Shown here: piece by piece, positions 1-8,788 of the stretch | How positions within the stretch are numbered: the stretch's first letter is position 1 | Layout: each line of letters opens with the position of its first letter | Assembly (NCBI GenBank): GCA_963797835.1 | Contig: CAWCRN010000031.1 | Span: 102,496-166,495 of the forward strand | Reading direction: 5' to 3' | DNA: 64,000 nucleotides | From: JBDTSW01 sp963797835 | GTDB taxonomy: Bacteria; Actinomycetota; Thermoleophilia; Solirubrobacterales; 70-9 | Program-made: the position numbers and the translations under genes | Notes under the pieces: generated by a model | What the model saw: only the letters and a program-made list of their open reading frames with translations | The model's database searches: none | Told to the model about the DNA's origin: nothing

Positions 1-508
1 TCTCACCCCGCACTGACCTCACTTGAACGTCCCGCACTACCCCCCTAGGGGCCCAGGGACGTCTTGGGGGTAGGTCGATGTCGCTTATGTGCTCGACGTT
101 CGCGCGATCGTCCGCCTCGGAGCTCGGCTCGCCCGCGAACCAGGCGTCGAGGATCTCGGCCAGCTCGGCCGCCGACGTCGTCCGCAGGCTCAGCGCCAGC
201 ACGTTGGCGTCGTTCCAACAGCGGGCCCCCTCGGCCGTCGCGGCGTCGGCGCAGAGCGCGGCGCGGATCCCCGGCACCTTGTTGGCCGCGATCGAGGCCC
301 CGGTGCCGGTCCAGCAGCACACCACCGCCTGGTCGGCGCGGCCCTCGGCGACGTCGCGCGCCGCGGCCTCGCTCGCCCAGGCCCAGTCGTCGCGCTCGCC
401 CTCGACGAGGGCTCCGTGGAGGGCGGGCTCATGGCCGCGCCGGCGCAGCTCCTCAGCGACCACCTCGGCCACGCCCACGCGCTCGTCCGCTGCCACCGCG
501 ATCCGCAT
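1..508 (-). CDS. rpiB: RpiB/LacAB-family sugar-phosphate isomerase, 3' end off the window
   Basis: Read on the minus strand from an ATG at 508, the frame stays open to the left edge, so the stop lies outside the window. The protein starts MRIAVAADE and carries a CWTGTGASIAANKVPG stretch, matching the CGTGIG...SIAANK active-site loop of RpiB with its catalytic cysteine. It continues with an RCWNDANVLALS segment typical of the family. RpiB interconverts ribose-5-phosphate and ribulose-5-phosphate in the cytoplasm; the family also includes other aldose-ketose isomerases. Homology seems to end near residue 148, so the last codons before the edge may be a tail. It is divergent from the response regulator at 640. 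Confidence 0.8.
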   Translation of the reverse strand, partial: MRIAVAADERVGVAEVVAEELRRRGHEPALHGALVEGERDDWAWASEAAARDVAEGRADQAVVCCWTGTGASIAANKVPGIRAALCADAATAEGARCWNDANVLALSLRTTSAAELAEILDAWFAGEPSSEADDRANVEHISDIDLPPRRPWAPRGVVRDVQVRSVRGE

Positions 509-543
509 GCGTTGGAGGCTACCCCGCGCCCGCCAACGCCAAG

Positions 544-584
544 TGTCCTGCCCTACCTACACACAGTGTGCGCCGGGCAGGACA
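544..584. repeat. Nested inverted repeat in divergent promoter region
   Basis: TGTCCTGCCC at 544-553 is the exact reverse complement of GGGCAGGACA at 575-584. Inside the 21-base gap is a second perfect palindrome, CACACAGTGTG (560-570). Together they could fold as a long two-part hairpin or serve as a palindromic operator. The element lies between rpiB (minus) and the response-regulator gene (plus), so it is placed to control both. Confidence 0.55.
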
Positions 585-598
585 GTTCACTGGGCGAG

Positions 599-616
599 CT
601 TTCATCCGGCTTTCAT
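599..616 (+). promoter_or_regulatory. Tandem CTTTCAT direct repeat, likely OmpR/PhoB-type operator
   Basis: Two identical CTTTCAT heptamers start at 599 and 610, an 11-base spacing. OmpR/PhoB-family regulators bind as head-to-tail dimers to direct repeats spaced about 11 bp. The pair lies about 24 bases upstream of the response-regulator start at 640, so autoregulation by that protein is the simplest reading. Binding is inferred. Confidence 0.5.
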
Positions 617-639
617 GAAGCTCGAAGATCCTTTCTGCC

Positions 640-1320
640 ATGCGCGTGTTGATCGTCGAGGACGACTCGAAGCTGGCCGCCCTGGTGCGCCGCGGCCTCA
701 CCCGTGAGGGGATGGCGGTCGATCTCGCGGGGTCGGGCGAGGACGCCGTGCCCCGCGCGGAGGCGACCGAGTACGACGCGATCGTGCTCGACGTGATGCT
801 GCCCGGCATCGACGGCTTCGAGGTCTGCCGCCAGCTGCGGGCGGCGGAGGTGTGGTCGCCGATCCTGATGCTCACCGCGCGCGACGGGGTGCGCGACCGG
901 GTGGCCGGGCTCGACTCCGGGGCCGACGACTACCTGACCAAGCCGTTCTCCTACGCCGAGCTCCTGGCCCGCCTGCGGGCGCTGTTCCGCCGCGGCCGCG
1001 CCGAGCGCTCGCCCGAGCTGCAGGTCGGCGACCTGCGCCTCGACCCTGCGACCCGGCGGGTCTGGCGCGGCGACGCCGAGATCGAGCTTTCGGCGAAGGA
1101 GTTCTCGGTGCTCGAGACCTTCATGCGCCGGCCCGGCGACGTGCTGAGCCGGTTCCAGCTCCTCGAGCACGCCTGGGACTACGACTACGAGAACCGCTCC
1201 AACGTCGTGGACGCGTACGTCGGCTTCCTGCGCCGCAAGGTCGACAAGCCGTTCGGCGTCACCTCGATCGAGACGGTGCGCGGCGCCGGCTATCGCCTGC
1301 GCGAGGACGGCGGGCGTTGA
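640..1320 (+). CDS. OmpR/PhoB-family response regulator
   Basis: This is a 226-residue two-domain regulator. The receiver domain (about residues 1-118) has the acidic pocket VEDDS, the phosphoacceptor Asp51 in VLDVMLPG and the conserved Lys in YLTKPF. A C-terminal winged-helix DNA-binding domain (about 128-222) includes the SAKEFSVLE and NVVDAYVGFLRRKVD segments. Length is normal for the family. The stop overlaps the TTG start of the histidine kinase by 4 bases, so the two are translationally coupled. The CTTTCAT direct repeat upstream suggests autoregulation. The input signal is unknown. Confidence 0.95.
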   Translation: MRVLIVEDDSKLAALVRRGLTREGMAVDLAGSGEDAVPRAEATEYDAIVLDVMLPGIDGFEVCRQLRAAEVWSPILMLTARDGVRDRVAGLDSGADDYLTKPFSYAELLARLRALFRRGRAERSPELQVGDLRLDPATRRVWRGDAEIELSAKEFSVLETFMRRPGDVLSRFQLLEHAWDYDYENRSNVVDAYVGFLRRKVDKPFGVTSIETVRGAGYRLREDGGR

Positions 1321-2711
1321 GCCGCATCCCGATCCGCCTGCGTGTCACCCTCGTCTTCGCCGCGGTCATGGCCGTGGTCTTCGTCGCCGTCGGGCTGTTC
1401 GTCTACGTACGCCTGGGCGATCAGCTGGACGAGTCGATCGACAACGGCCTGCGCACGCGAGGCACCGAGATCTCGGCGCTGGTCCAGGCCTCGGGGCCTG
1501 CCCTCGAGAGGTCGGGGGACGTGCGGCTGATCGAGGCCGAGGAGAGCTTCGCGCAGGTGCTGGCGGCCGACGGCACCGTGATCGACTCGACCCCCCAGCT
1601 CGACGGCCAGCCGGTGCTGACGCCTGCCGAGGTCGAGCGGGCGCTCGCAGGTGCCACCTTCTTCGAGCGCGAGAGCCTTCCGGGCGTGGAGGGCAGTGCC
1701 CGCCTGCTCGCGACGCCGGTCGACGTCGGCGGTGAGACCGTGGTCGCCGTGGTCGGCGCCTCCCTCGATGACCGCCGCGAGGCCCTGGCCAGCCTCGCGA
1801 CCCTGCTCCTGATCGGCGGCCCGATCGCGCTCGTGCTCGCGTCGCTCGCCGCCTACGGCGCCGCGAGCGGAGCCCTGCGGCCGGTGGAGGCGATGCGCAA
1901 GCGCGCCGAGACGATCTCGGCCGGGGGGCCCGAGGAGCGCCTGCCGGTCTCGCCCGCGCGCGACGAGCTGACCAGGCTGGGCGAGACCCTGAACGAGATG
2001 CTGGGCCGGCTGGAGGCCGCGATCGAGCGGGAGCGACGCTTCACGGACGACGCCGCCCACGAGCTGCGCACGCCGCTCGCGCTTCACAAGTCCGAGCTGG
2101 AGGTGGCCCTGCGCTACGGCGGCAGCGAGGAGGAGCTTCGCGAGGCGATGGCATCGGCGATCGAGGAGGTCGACCGGCTGGTCCAGCTGGCCGAGGACCT
2201 GCTGGTCGTGGCGCGCTCAGAGCAGGGCAAGCTGGGACTCGCGACCGAGCGGCTACGGGCAGGCGACCTGTTCGAGGGCGTGCGGGAGCGCTTCAGCGCC
2301 CGCGCCGCCGAGGCGGGACGCGAGGTCGGCGTGGACGGCGGGGCCGACCTGGAGCTCGAGGGGGATCGGCTCCGCCTCGAGCAGGCGCTCACCAACATGG
2401 TCGATAACGCCCTGCGCCACGGCGCCGGGCCGATCCGTCTCAGCGCCGCCGCCAACGGGAGCGGCGTCGCCCTTCACGTGGCCGACGACGGCCCCGGCTT
2501 CCCCGAGGGCTTCGCCGGGCGCGCCTTCGAGCGCTTCAGCCGCGCCGACCCCGCCCGCGAGCGCGGCGGCACCGGCCTCGGCCTCGCGATCGTCGAGACG
2601 ATCGCCCTCGCGCACGGGGGCAGTGTGGGGGCGGTCAACTCGCCCGCGGGCGGTGCCGACGTGTGGATCGAGGTGCCGGCCGCCGCCGCGGGCGCTCCCG
2701 AGTCAACGTAG
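1317..2711 (+). CDS. Sensor histidine kinase, partner of the upstream regulator
   Basis: This is a membrane sensor kinase of 464 residues. I place the start at TTG 1317, inside a TTGA overlap with the regulator stop; it gives MSRIPIRLRV followed by a transmembrane helix. An extracytoplasmic domain of about 120 residues and a second helix (LATLLLIGGPIALVLASLAAYG) lead to a HAMP-like linker. The H-box is DDAAHELRTPL, the N-box LTNMVDNALRHG, and the G-boxes DDGPGF and GGTGLGLAI. The architecture is that of orthodox kinases of the CutS/PrrB type. Longer upstream open frames are shadows of the regulator gene. Confidence 0.93.
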   Translation: MSRIPIRLRVTLVFAAVMAVVFVAVGLFVYVRLGDQLDESIDNGLRTRGTEISALVQASGPALERSGDVRLIEAEESFAQVLAADGTVIDSTPQLDGQPVLTPAEVERALAGATFFERESLPGVEGSARLLATPVDVGGETVVAVVGASLDDRREALASLATLLLIGGPIALVLASLAAYGAASGALRPVEAMRKRAETISAGGPEERLPVSPARDELTRLGETLNEMLGRLEAAIERERRFTDDAAHELRTPLALHKSELEVALRYGGSEEELREAMASAIEEVDRLVQLAEDLLVVARSEQGKLGLATERLRAGDLFEGVRERFSARAAEAGREVGVDGGADLELEGDRLRLEQALTNMVDNALRHGAGPIRLSAAANGSGVALHVADDGPGFPEGFAGRAFERFSRADPARERGGTGLGLAIVETIALAHGGSVGAVNSPAGGADVWIEVPAAAAGAPEST

Positions 2712-2774
2712 CCGCACCGCGGAGCCGCGTTGGGGCGGTCGACGCGGAGGCGTGCCAAGGAGCCCTGCCCGGCC

Positions 2775-3734
2775 TCAGAGCCACCCGAACCCGCGCCCGG
2801 CGATCTCCTCCAGGCGCGCGACGTCGGGCTTGAAGATCTCCACCAGCCGGGCGCGAAGCTCGCGCGGGAGCTCCGGCTTCGGGGCCTCGCCCGAGTCCGG
2901 GTCGTGGACGATCTTCTCGACCCGCCAGCGCATCCGCTCGGGCAGGCGGTCGAAGTTGCGGTCGAGTGCCCGCAGGCCCGGCAGGCGCACCGCGCGGTCC
3001 ATGATCCGGAAGCGCCCGCCCGCCTTCGCCCCGCCTGTCTCCCACTCGCGTGCGAACTCGTCGGAGGTGAAGTCGGGGTCGACGCCGAGGAACTCGAACA
3101 GGGCGTGCATGATGCCCGTACGGTCGGCCTTCAGCTCCTCGCGCGAAACCACATGTACCCGGTCGAACCCGTAGGCGTCGAGGTACGGCTCGAGCTGGAA
3201 CGCGTAGCGGCTGCGGTCGACGTACGCGGTGTCCCAGCGCCCGAACGCCTCCTCCAGCGAGCGCTCCTCGTAGCCGCCGGCGACGTTGTGCAGGTAGTGG
3301 GAGAGCATCCGGTCGACCGGGTCGCGCACCATGTAGACGACGTACGCGTGGGGGATCAGCTCGCGCATCCGGTCGGCGACCCCGTCGAGGCGCGGGCGGT
3401 CCGTGTAGTGGGGCGAGGTCTCACCGCGGACCGCGGCCCCGGGGTCGAAGTGCGATCCGTACCAGGCGGGCCCCAGCTCCCAGTTCAGCTCCTCGACGAA
3501 GAAGTTCAGCTCCTTCGGGCGCGACATCGAGATCGACGGGTGGAGGTTCAGGTAGTGATGGAGGCTGGTGGTGCCGCACTTCAGCCCGCCGATGACGATG
3601 AGGTTCGGGAGCACACCGGGCTCGGGCCCGTCCCCGGGGCCGCGGCGGCGCTCGGCGGCGAAGCGCTCGTGCGCCCGGGCCACCATCGCCTCGTCGGCCA
3701 GGTCGCGGTGCGCGGTGGGCGCGCCCGGTGCCAT
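2775..3734 (-). CDS. PAPS-dependent sulfotransferase
   Basis: This is a 319-residue sulfotransferase. The 5'-phosphosulfate loop is IGGLKCGTTSLHHYL (about residues 47-61), and the 3'-phosphate motif is VYMVRDPVDRMLSHY. Family members transfer sulfate from PAPS to carbohydrate or lipid acceptors. The acceptor cannot be read from sequence, although the nearby polysaccharide locus makes a glycan plausible. The gene follows the HAD dehalogenase gene by 7 bases on the same strand, so the two are probably cotranscribed. Confidence 0.88.
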   Translation of the reverse strand: MAPGAPTAHRDLADEAMVARAHERFAAERRRGPGDGPEPGVLPNLIVIGGLKCGTTSLHHYLNLHPSISMSRPKELNFFVEELNWELGPAWYGSHFDPGAAVRGETSPHYTDRPRLDGVADRMRELIPHAYVVYMVRDPVDRMLSHYLHNVAGGYEERSLEEAFGRWDTAYVDRSRYAFQLEPYLDAYGFDRVHVVSREELKADRTGIMHALFEFLGVDPDFTSDEFAREWETGGAKAGGRFRIMDRAVRLPGLRALDRNFDRLPERMRWRVEKIVHDPDSGEAPKPELPRELRARLVEIFKPDVARLEEIAGRGFGWL

Positions 3735-3741
3735 CGCAGGC

Positions 3742-4425
3742 CTACTTGGCGCCGAGGCGGGCCGCGGCGTCGCGCAGCGTCTTCACCTCGGCGTCGGGCT
3801 TCTTGCGGCCCTCCAGCTTCTCGCCGTGGCGGTTCACCCAGATCACCGGCACCTTCATCTTCAGGAGCGGCTCGACGTCGGCGTTGTAGCCGGAGCCGAT
3901 GTGCAGCCAGCCCTTCTTGCCGCCGATCCGCCGCGCGCACTCCTTGAAGTGGGCGGGGTCGGGCTTGTAGGAGCGGACCTGCTGGGCCGTCACGACCAGG
4001 TCGAGCTCGGTGCGCAGGTGGCGGCGGGAGACCCCGAGCAGCTTGTCGTCGATGTTCGAGATGATCCCCAGCTCGTAGCGCTTCTTCAGCCGGTCCATCG
4101 CGGCGTTGGCCTCGCGGAACGGCTGCCAGCTGCCGACGCTGTCGGGCAGGAACTGGGCCCGCGAGGGCTCTAGCTCCCAGCCCAGCTCGCCGGCGACCTT
4201 GACCGCAGCGCGCCGCAGCACCTCCGCGTAGAGCTCGTAGGACCCGCTCATGATCTCGGCCTGGACCTCGAGGAAGCGCTTGATGAACTCGTCCTCGTCG
4301 AAGGAGAAGCCGTCGCGCGCGGCCTGGGCGCCGAACGCGTCGATGATCCCCTTCTCCCAGTCGATCAGGGTCCCGTAGCAGTCCGTGGTTACGAACGTGA
4401 TGTCTTTGAGCTTGGGTAGGGGCAT
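3742..4425 (-). CDS. HAD-superfamily hydrolase, type II haloacid dehalogenase-like
   Basis: The 227-residue protein starts at ATG 4425 (MPLPKLKDITFVTTDCYGTLIDWE). The motif-I nucleophile Asp in TTDCYGTLID, the motif-II Ser in SNIDD and the Lys in YKPDP fit the L-2-haloacid dehalogenase branch of HAD enzymes. The true substrate could be another small organic acid or phosphate ester. The gene is divergent from sucC, and a short perfect stem (CTCCGCC / GGCGGAG, about 4431-4449) lies just upstream of its start. It is probably first in an operon with the sulfotransferase. Confidence 0.85.
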   Translation of the reverse strand: MPLPKLKDITFVTTDCYGTLIDWEKGIIDAFGAQAARDGFSFDEDEFIKRFLEVQAEIMSGSYELYAEVLRRAAVKVAGELGWELEPSRAQFLPDSVGSWQPFREANAAMDRLKKRYELGIISNIDDKLLGVSRRHLRTELDLVVTAQQVRSYKPDPAHFKECARRIGGKKGWLHIGSGYNADVEPLLKMKVPVIWVNRHGEKLEGRKKPDAEVKTLRDAAARLGAK

Positions 4426-4498
4426 CGAACTCCGCCTGAGCGGCGGAGCATTGTAGGCTGCCGCCGCGCGCCGCGGCACCCACGCGCGACCCCCACGC

Positions 4499-5638
4499 AT
4501 GGACCTACTCGAATACCAGGGCAAGCAGCTCTTCGCCAAGCATGGCCTGCCGGTGCCGGAGGGTCGCCACGCGACGACCGTCGACGACGCCGTCGCCGCC
4601 GCCAACGAGATCGGCTACCCGTGCGTGATCAAGGCCCAGGTGGCGATCGGCGGCCGCGGCAAGGCCGGCGGGATCAAGGTCGCCAAGGACGAGCCGGAGG
4701 CGCGCGCCCACGCCGAGGCGATCCTGGGCATGGACATCCGCGGCTTCACGGTCCACGACCTCTGGGTGGAGCAGGCGTCGGAGATCGACGCCGAGTACTA
4801 CGCCTCGATCATCCTCGACCGCTCCGCCAAGAAGCTCCTGGCGATCGTGTCCCGGATGGGCGGGATGGACGTCGAGGAGGTCGCCGAGTCCGACCCCGAC
4901 GCCCTCGTCAGACGCCACATCGAGCCGGGCGAGGGGATGACCCAGGAGCTCGCGCGCGAGATCGCGCTCGACGCGGGGATCGACGAGGACGTCACCGACC
5001 AGGTCGCCGACATGCTGGTGAAGCTCGCCGACGTGGTCAAGGCCGAGGACGCGACGCTGCTCGAGATCAACCCGCTGATCGTCACCACCGACCGCAAGGT
5101 GGTCGCGCTCGACTCGAAGGCGACGATCGACAACAACGCGCTCTTCCGCCACCCCGAGCTGGCCGAGCTCTCCGACAAGTCGGCGGAGGACCCGCAGGAG
5201 GGGATGGCCAAGGAGAAGGGGCTGACCTACGTCAAGCTGGACGGGAACATCGGCATCCTCGCCAACGGGGCCGGCCTGTGCATGTCCACGCTCGACGTGG
5301 TCGCTCAGGCGGGCGGCAAGCCGGCGAACTTCCTCGACGCCGGCGGCGGCTCCAAGGCCGAGGCGATCGTCGACGCGCTCGAGGTCATCACCTCGGACGA
5401 GAAGGTCACCGCCATCCTGTTCAACATCTTCGGCGGGATCACCCGCTGCGACGAGGTCGCGAAGGGCATCGTCGAGGCCTCGAAGCAGATGGACATCGAG
5501 CTCCCGGTCGTCGTCCGCCTCGACGGCACCAACCAGGCGGAGGGCCTCAAGATCCTGGCCGAGTCCGGCCTCGAGAACCTCCACCAGGAGAAGACGATGC
5601 TCGGCGCGGCCAAGCGGGTGGTGGAGCTGCGCGGGATG
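4499..5638 (+). CDS. sucC: Succinyl-CoA synthetase beta subunit
   Basis: About 379 residues show ATP-grasp features and family landmarks: MDLLEYQGKQLFAKHG at the N-terminus, GGRGKAGGIK, the metal-binding LEINPL and the CoA-ligase-domain segments ILANGAGLCMSTLDV and FNIFGGITRCDEVA. With SucD it interconverts succinyl-CoA and succinate with nucleotide phosphorylation in the TCA cycle. The native stop is not in frame. The expected TGA at 5637-5639 overlaps the sucD ATG but lies one base out of register, so a one-base error near the 3' end is likely. ATG 4499 gives the normal N-terminus. Confidence 0.92.
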
Positions 5639-6539
5639 AGCATCATCGTCGGCGACGGACACCAAGCTGGTCGTCTCCGGCCTGACCGGGCGCGAGGGCA
5701 CCTTCCACGGCCTCCGCAACCGCGACTACGGCACCGACCTCGTGGCCGGCGTCACGCCCGGCAAGGGCGGCCAGGACGTCGACGGGGTGCCCGTCTTCGA
5801 CACGATCGCCGAGGCGGTGTCCGAGCGCGGGGCCAACACCTCGATGATCTTCGTGCCCGCGAAGTTCGCCGCGGCCGCCATCGAGGAGGCGATCGACGCC
5901 GGGGTCGAGACGGTCATCGCCATCACCGAGGGCATCCCGGTCCTCGACATGATGGGCGTCTACTGGAAGGCGAAGGAGGCGGGCGTCGGCTGATCGGCCC
6001 CAACTGCCCGGGCGTCCTGTCGCCCGGGCAAGGCGAACGTCGGGATCATCCCGGCGCAGTTCTTCGACCCGGGCTCGATCGGCGTCGTCTCGAAGTCGGG
6101 CACGCTCACGTACCAGATCGGCAACGAGCTGAAGCAGGCCGGGGTCGGGCAACTCCTCGATCGTCGGCATCGGCGGCGACCCGATCGTCGGCTCGGACTT
6201 CATCGACGTCCTCACCCTCTTCGAGAACGACCCGGAGACCGAGCTGATCGTGATGGTCGGCGAGATCGGCGGCGACGCGGAGGAGCGCGCGGCCGAGTTC
6301 ATCGACGAGTCGGTCTCGAAGCCCGTCGTGGCCTACATCGCCGGCTTCACCGCCCCGCCCGGCAAGCAGATGGGCCACGCCGGCGCGATCATCTCCGGCT
6401 CGTCGGGCACCGCCCAGGCGAAGAAGGAAGCGCTCGAGGCGAAGGACGTCCGCGTGGGCACGAGCCCCACCGAGACCGCCCAGATCGCGCTCGAGACGCT
6501 GCGCCCGGACCCATCCGCGCCGCCGGGCCTCGGCTCTAA
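5636..6539 (+). CDS. sucD: Succinyl-CoA synthetase alpha subunit, frameshifted
   Basis: The start is ATG 5636 (MSIIV), just after sucC. Reading across all three frames recovers a nearly full SucD: TKLVVSGLTGREGTFHGL, the Rossmann domain, ITEGIPVLDMMG, LIGPNCPGVLSPGKANVG and the active-site His in MGHAGAIISGSSGTA. Four register changes are visible: about 5655-5660; 5986 (a C missing, GTC CGG expected); 6026-6028 (an extra G before AAGGCGAAC); and 6147-6149 (an extra G before AACTCC). The stop is uncertain; TAA at 6537 would need one more shift. Assembly error is likelier than loss of an essential TCA gene. Confidence 0.85.
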
Positions 6540-6599
6540 ACGCATCCATGCCGACGAACCGCTGGCCGAGCGCCCGCCCGCTTCCGTAGACTCGGCCCC

Positions 6600-7703
6600 A
6601 TGCCCGGCGACGTCATCTCCTTCGCCCGCGGCGCCCCCAGCGCCGACATCCTCCCCGCCGAGGCCGTGCGCACGGCGGCGAAGACGGCGCTCGACGAGGA
6701 CTGGGAGCGCGCGCTCTCCTACGGCACCGGGCGCGGGCACCCCGGCCTCTGCGAGTGGATCGCCGCCGAGCTGCACGGGATCGAGGCCGAGCGGGTGATG
6801 GTCACGAACGGCTCGATGGAGGCGGCGGCGCTGCTGTTCCGCTACATGATCGAGCCGGGCGACCGGGTGATCGTCGAGCAGCCCTCCTACGACCGCACGC
6901 TGCTGCTGCTCGGCCGCACCGGCGCCGAGCTGGTCCCGGTGCCGCTCGAGGAGGACGGCATCGACGTCGACGCCTTCGAGGCCGCGCTCGCCGACGGGCC
7001 GGTGAAGCTCGCCCACGTCATCCCCAACTTCCACAACCCCGCCGGCTGCACGCTGTCGGCCGCCAAGCGCGAGCGCCTGGTGGAGCTGGCGGCCGAGCAC
7101 GGCTTCTGGCTGTTCGAGGACGACCCCTACCGGCTGATCCGCTTCGGCGGCGAGGAGCTGCCGACGATGCTCTCGCTGGATCAGGCCGACCGCGTCATCC
7201 ACGCCTCGTCGTTCTCGAAGACGGTCAGCCCCGGCGTCCGGGTCGGCTACCTGGCCGGCCCCGCCGAGCAGATCGCGACCCTCGCCAAGCGCGGCTCCGA
7301 GCACTACATCTCGCCCAACATGCTGGCCGAGTCGGTGGTGCTGGAGATGTGCCGCTCGGGGATCCTCTCGAGCAACGTCGAGTTCGTGAACGGGGCGCTC
7401 CAGGAGCGCCGCGACGCGCTGGTCGACGCCCTGCGCGAGCAGATCCCGGAGGCCCGCTTCGTCGTCCCCGGCGGCGGCTACTTCCTCTGGGTCGACCTCG
7501 AGGACGACGCCGACACCCCGGCGCTGCTCGAGGCGGCGAAGGAGGAGGGCGTCGCGTTCGTCGCCGGCCCCGACTTCATGCTCGACGGGGGGCGCTCCAG
7601 CCTGCGCTTCTCGTTCGCCAGCGTCCCGCCGGAGCGGATCGGCGAGGGCGTCGCACGCGTCGCCCGGGCGCTCGAGCGCACCCGCGCGGCGACGACGGCC
7701 TGA
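6600..7703 (+). CDS. PLP-dependent class I/II aminotransferase
   Basis: This 367-residue fold-type I aminotransferase has the PLP-binding Lys in SSFSKTVSPGVRVGYL, the NFHNPAGCT motif, and the FEDDPYRLIRF and RFSFASVP segments. It resembles the catalytic domain of MocR/AroH-like enzymes (2-aminoadipate or valine-pyruvate type) without the N-terminal winged helix. The substrate is uncertain. It begins soon after sucD and may be cotranscribed with it. Confidence 0.88.
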   Translation: MPGDVISFARGAPSADILPAEAVRTAAKTALDEDWERALSYGTGRGHPGLCEWIAAELHGIEAERVMVTNGSMEAAALLFRYMIEPGDRVIVEQPSYDRTLLLLGRTGAELVPVPLEEDGIDVDAFEAALADGPVKLAHVIPNFHNPAGCTLSAAKRERLVELAAEHGFWLFEDDPYRLIRFGGEELPTMLSLDQADRVIHASSFSKTVSPGVRVGYLAGPAEQIATLAKRGSEHYISPNMLAESVVLEMCRSGILSSNVEFVNGALQERRDALVDALREQIPEARFVVPGGGYFLWVDLEDDADTPALLEAAKEEGVAFVAGPDFMLDGGRSSLRFSFASVPPERIGEGVARVARALERTRAATTA

Positions 7704-7793
7704 GGTTTACCCGCTCGTTACAAAGGCTTGAGAAGTCCCGCCTATGGTGAGGGCGAGTCGAACGACGACGGGGGACGCCGTACAGGAGGTGAG

Positions 7794-7994
7794 ATGAGCC
7801 CCGTAACGATCATCGAGGGAAGTCAGAAGCTGGACCCGGTCAGCGAGCGAAACCTGGCCGAGCGGCGGTTCTCCGCGCTCGCGGCCGCCGTGCGCGAGCA
7901 CGAGGCGTCGGTCCGCCGGCGCGAGCTCGGGATCCTCCGCCCGCAGGACGCGAGCCTCTACCGCAGGCTGCGCCAGATCTGCGGCGACGCCTAA
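7794..7994 (+). CDS. Small charged hypothetical protein
   Basis: A 66-residue protein starts at ATG 7794, preceded by a near-ideal ribosome site, AGGAGG, five bases upstream. It is rich in Arg and Glu with a helical central stretch (RNLAERRFSALAAAVREHEASV) and no signal peptide or cysteine except one near the C-terminus. I do not recognise the family. The strong ribosome site and isolated position between convergent neighbours support a real gene. Function unknown. Confidence 0.6.
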   Translation: MSPVTIIEGSQKLDPVSERNLAERRFSALAAAVREHEASVRRRELGILRPQDASLYRRLRQICGDA

Positions 7995-8034
7995 CCCCAC
8001 TCACGCAGTGCCTGCTACCGGCGCTCGAACCGCC

Positions 8035-8748
8035 TCAGCGCCCGTAGCGGTCCGCCGATACGACTAGCTGCTCGGGCAGCGGCGCCCGTGGCGGCGGAGC
8101 CGGGTCGGCCCGCACCGACACGGTCTCGGCCACGTCGCGCGAGACGACGTGGCGGCCTCCGTCGGAGGCGAGCACCACCTCGTCGTCCTCCTGGGCCTCG
8201 AGCTTGCCGTCGAGGCCCGGGTGAAGGCCGGTCTCCTTGAGGTAGTGCAGGATCGCCTCGGCCTCGTTCTCGAAGCGGAGCACGTGGACGTCGGCCCCCG
8301 GCTCGACGTCGGCCAGCAGCACGCCGTGCTCGCGCGCGCCCTCGACGATCGGGTGCCCGTGTGGGCACGTCTTGGCGTCGCCGATCGCGGCGAGCATCCG
8401 GTCCTCCAGCACCGGCGACATCGCGTGCTCGAGGCGCTCGGCCTCCTCGTGGACCTCGTCCCAGGGGATCCCCAGGACGTCGGTGAGGAAGCGCTCGATC
8501 AGGCGGTGGCGGCGGACGATCTGGCCCGCCTGCTCGCGGCCGTCGTCGGTGAACTCCACCGACTTGTCCTCGCGGCGCGTGATGTAGCCGTCGCGCTCGA
8601 GCCGGCCGATCATCTCGTGCACGGTGGGGGGCGAGAGCTGCATCGCGCGGGCGACGTTGGCCCCGGTGATCGGAAGCCCGGCCTCCTCCAGCCAGAACAT
8701 GATCTGGAGGTACTCCTCCTCCGCGATCGTCGCGTGATCGGCAGCCAT
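8035..8748 (-). CDS. DtxR/IdeR-family metal-dependent transcriptional regulator
   Basis: The 237-residue protein has three parts. An N-terminal winged helix contains the recognition segment LSPPTVHEMIGRLERDGYI. The metal-binding and dimerisation domain includes HRLIERFLTDVLGIPWDEVHEEAERLEHAMS and CPHGHPI, which match the ligand motifs of DtxR/MntR proteins. A C-terminal FeoA/SH3-like domain is followed by a short proline-rich tail. Such proteins repress iron or manganese uptake genes when metal-loaded; the cognate metal cannot be decided here. It is convergent with the small gene at 7794. Confidence 0.9.
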   Translation of the reverse strand: MAADHATIAEEEYLQIMFWLEEAGLPITGANVARAMQLSPPTVHEMIGRLERDGYITRREDKSVEFTDDGREQAGQIVRRHRLIERFLTDVLGIPWDEVHEEAERLEHAMSPVLEDRMLAAIGDAKTCPHGHPIVEGAREHGVLLADVEPGADVHVLRFENEAEAILHYLKETGLHPGLDGKLEAQEDDEVVLASDGGRHVVSRDVAETVSVRADPAPPPRAPLPEQLVVSADRYGR

Positions 8749-8788
8749 GAACCGAGTCTAGATGAGCCCGCCCCTCTCCCCGCCGGGA

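Noticed and set aside
78..707. Several long plus-strand frames over 64-707
   Set aside because: They are antisense to the rpiB-like gene or run into the response regulator out of frame. The minus frame with the CWTGTG active-site loop is the real one.
4431..4449. CTCCGCC/GGCGGAG stem as an intrinsic terminator
   Set aside because: It lies upstream of both divergent starts (HAD gene and sucC), where no transcript should end, and has no T-run.
7718..7748. TTACAA and TATGGT as a sigma-70 type promoter for the small gene at 7794
   Set aside because: The spacing is 19 bases and both boxes are weak, so I did not list it as a feature.
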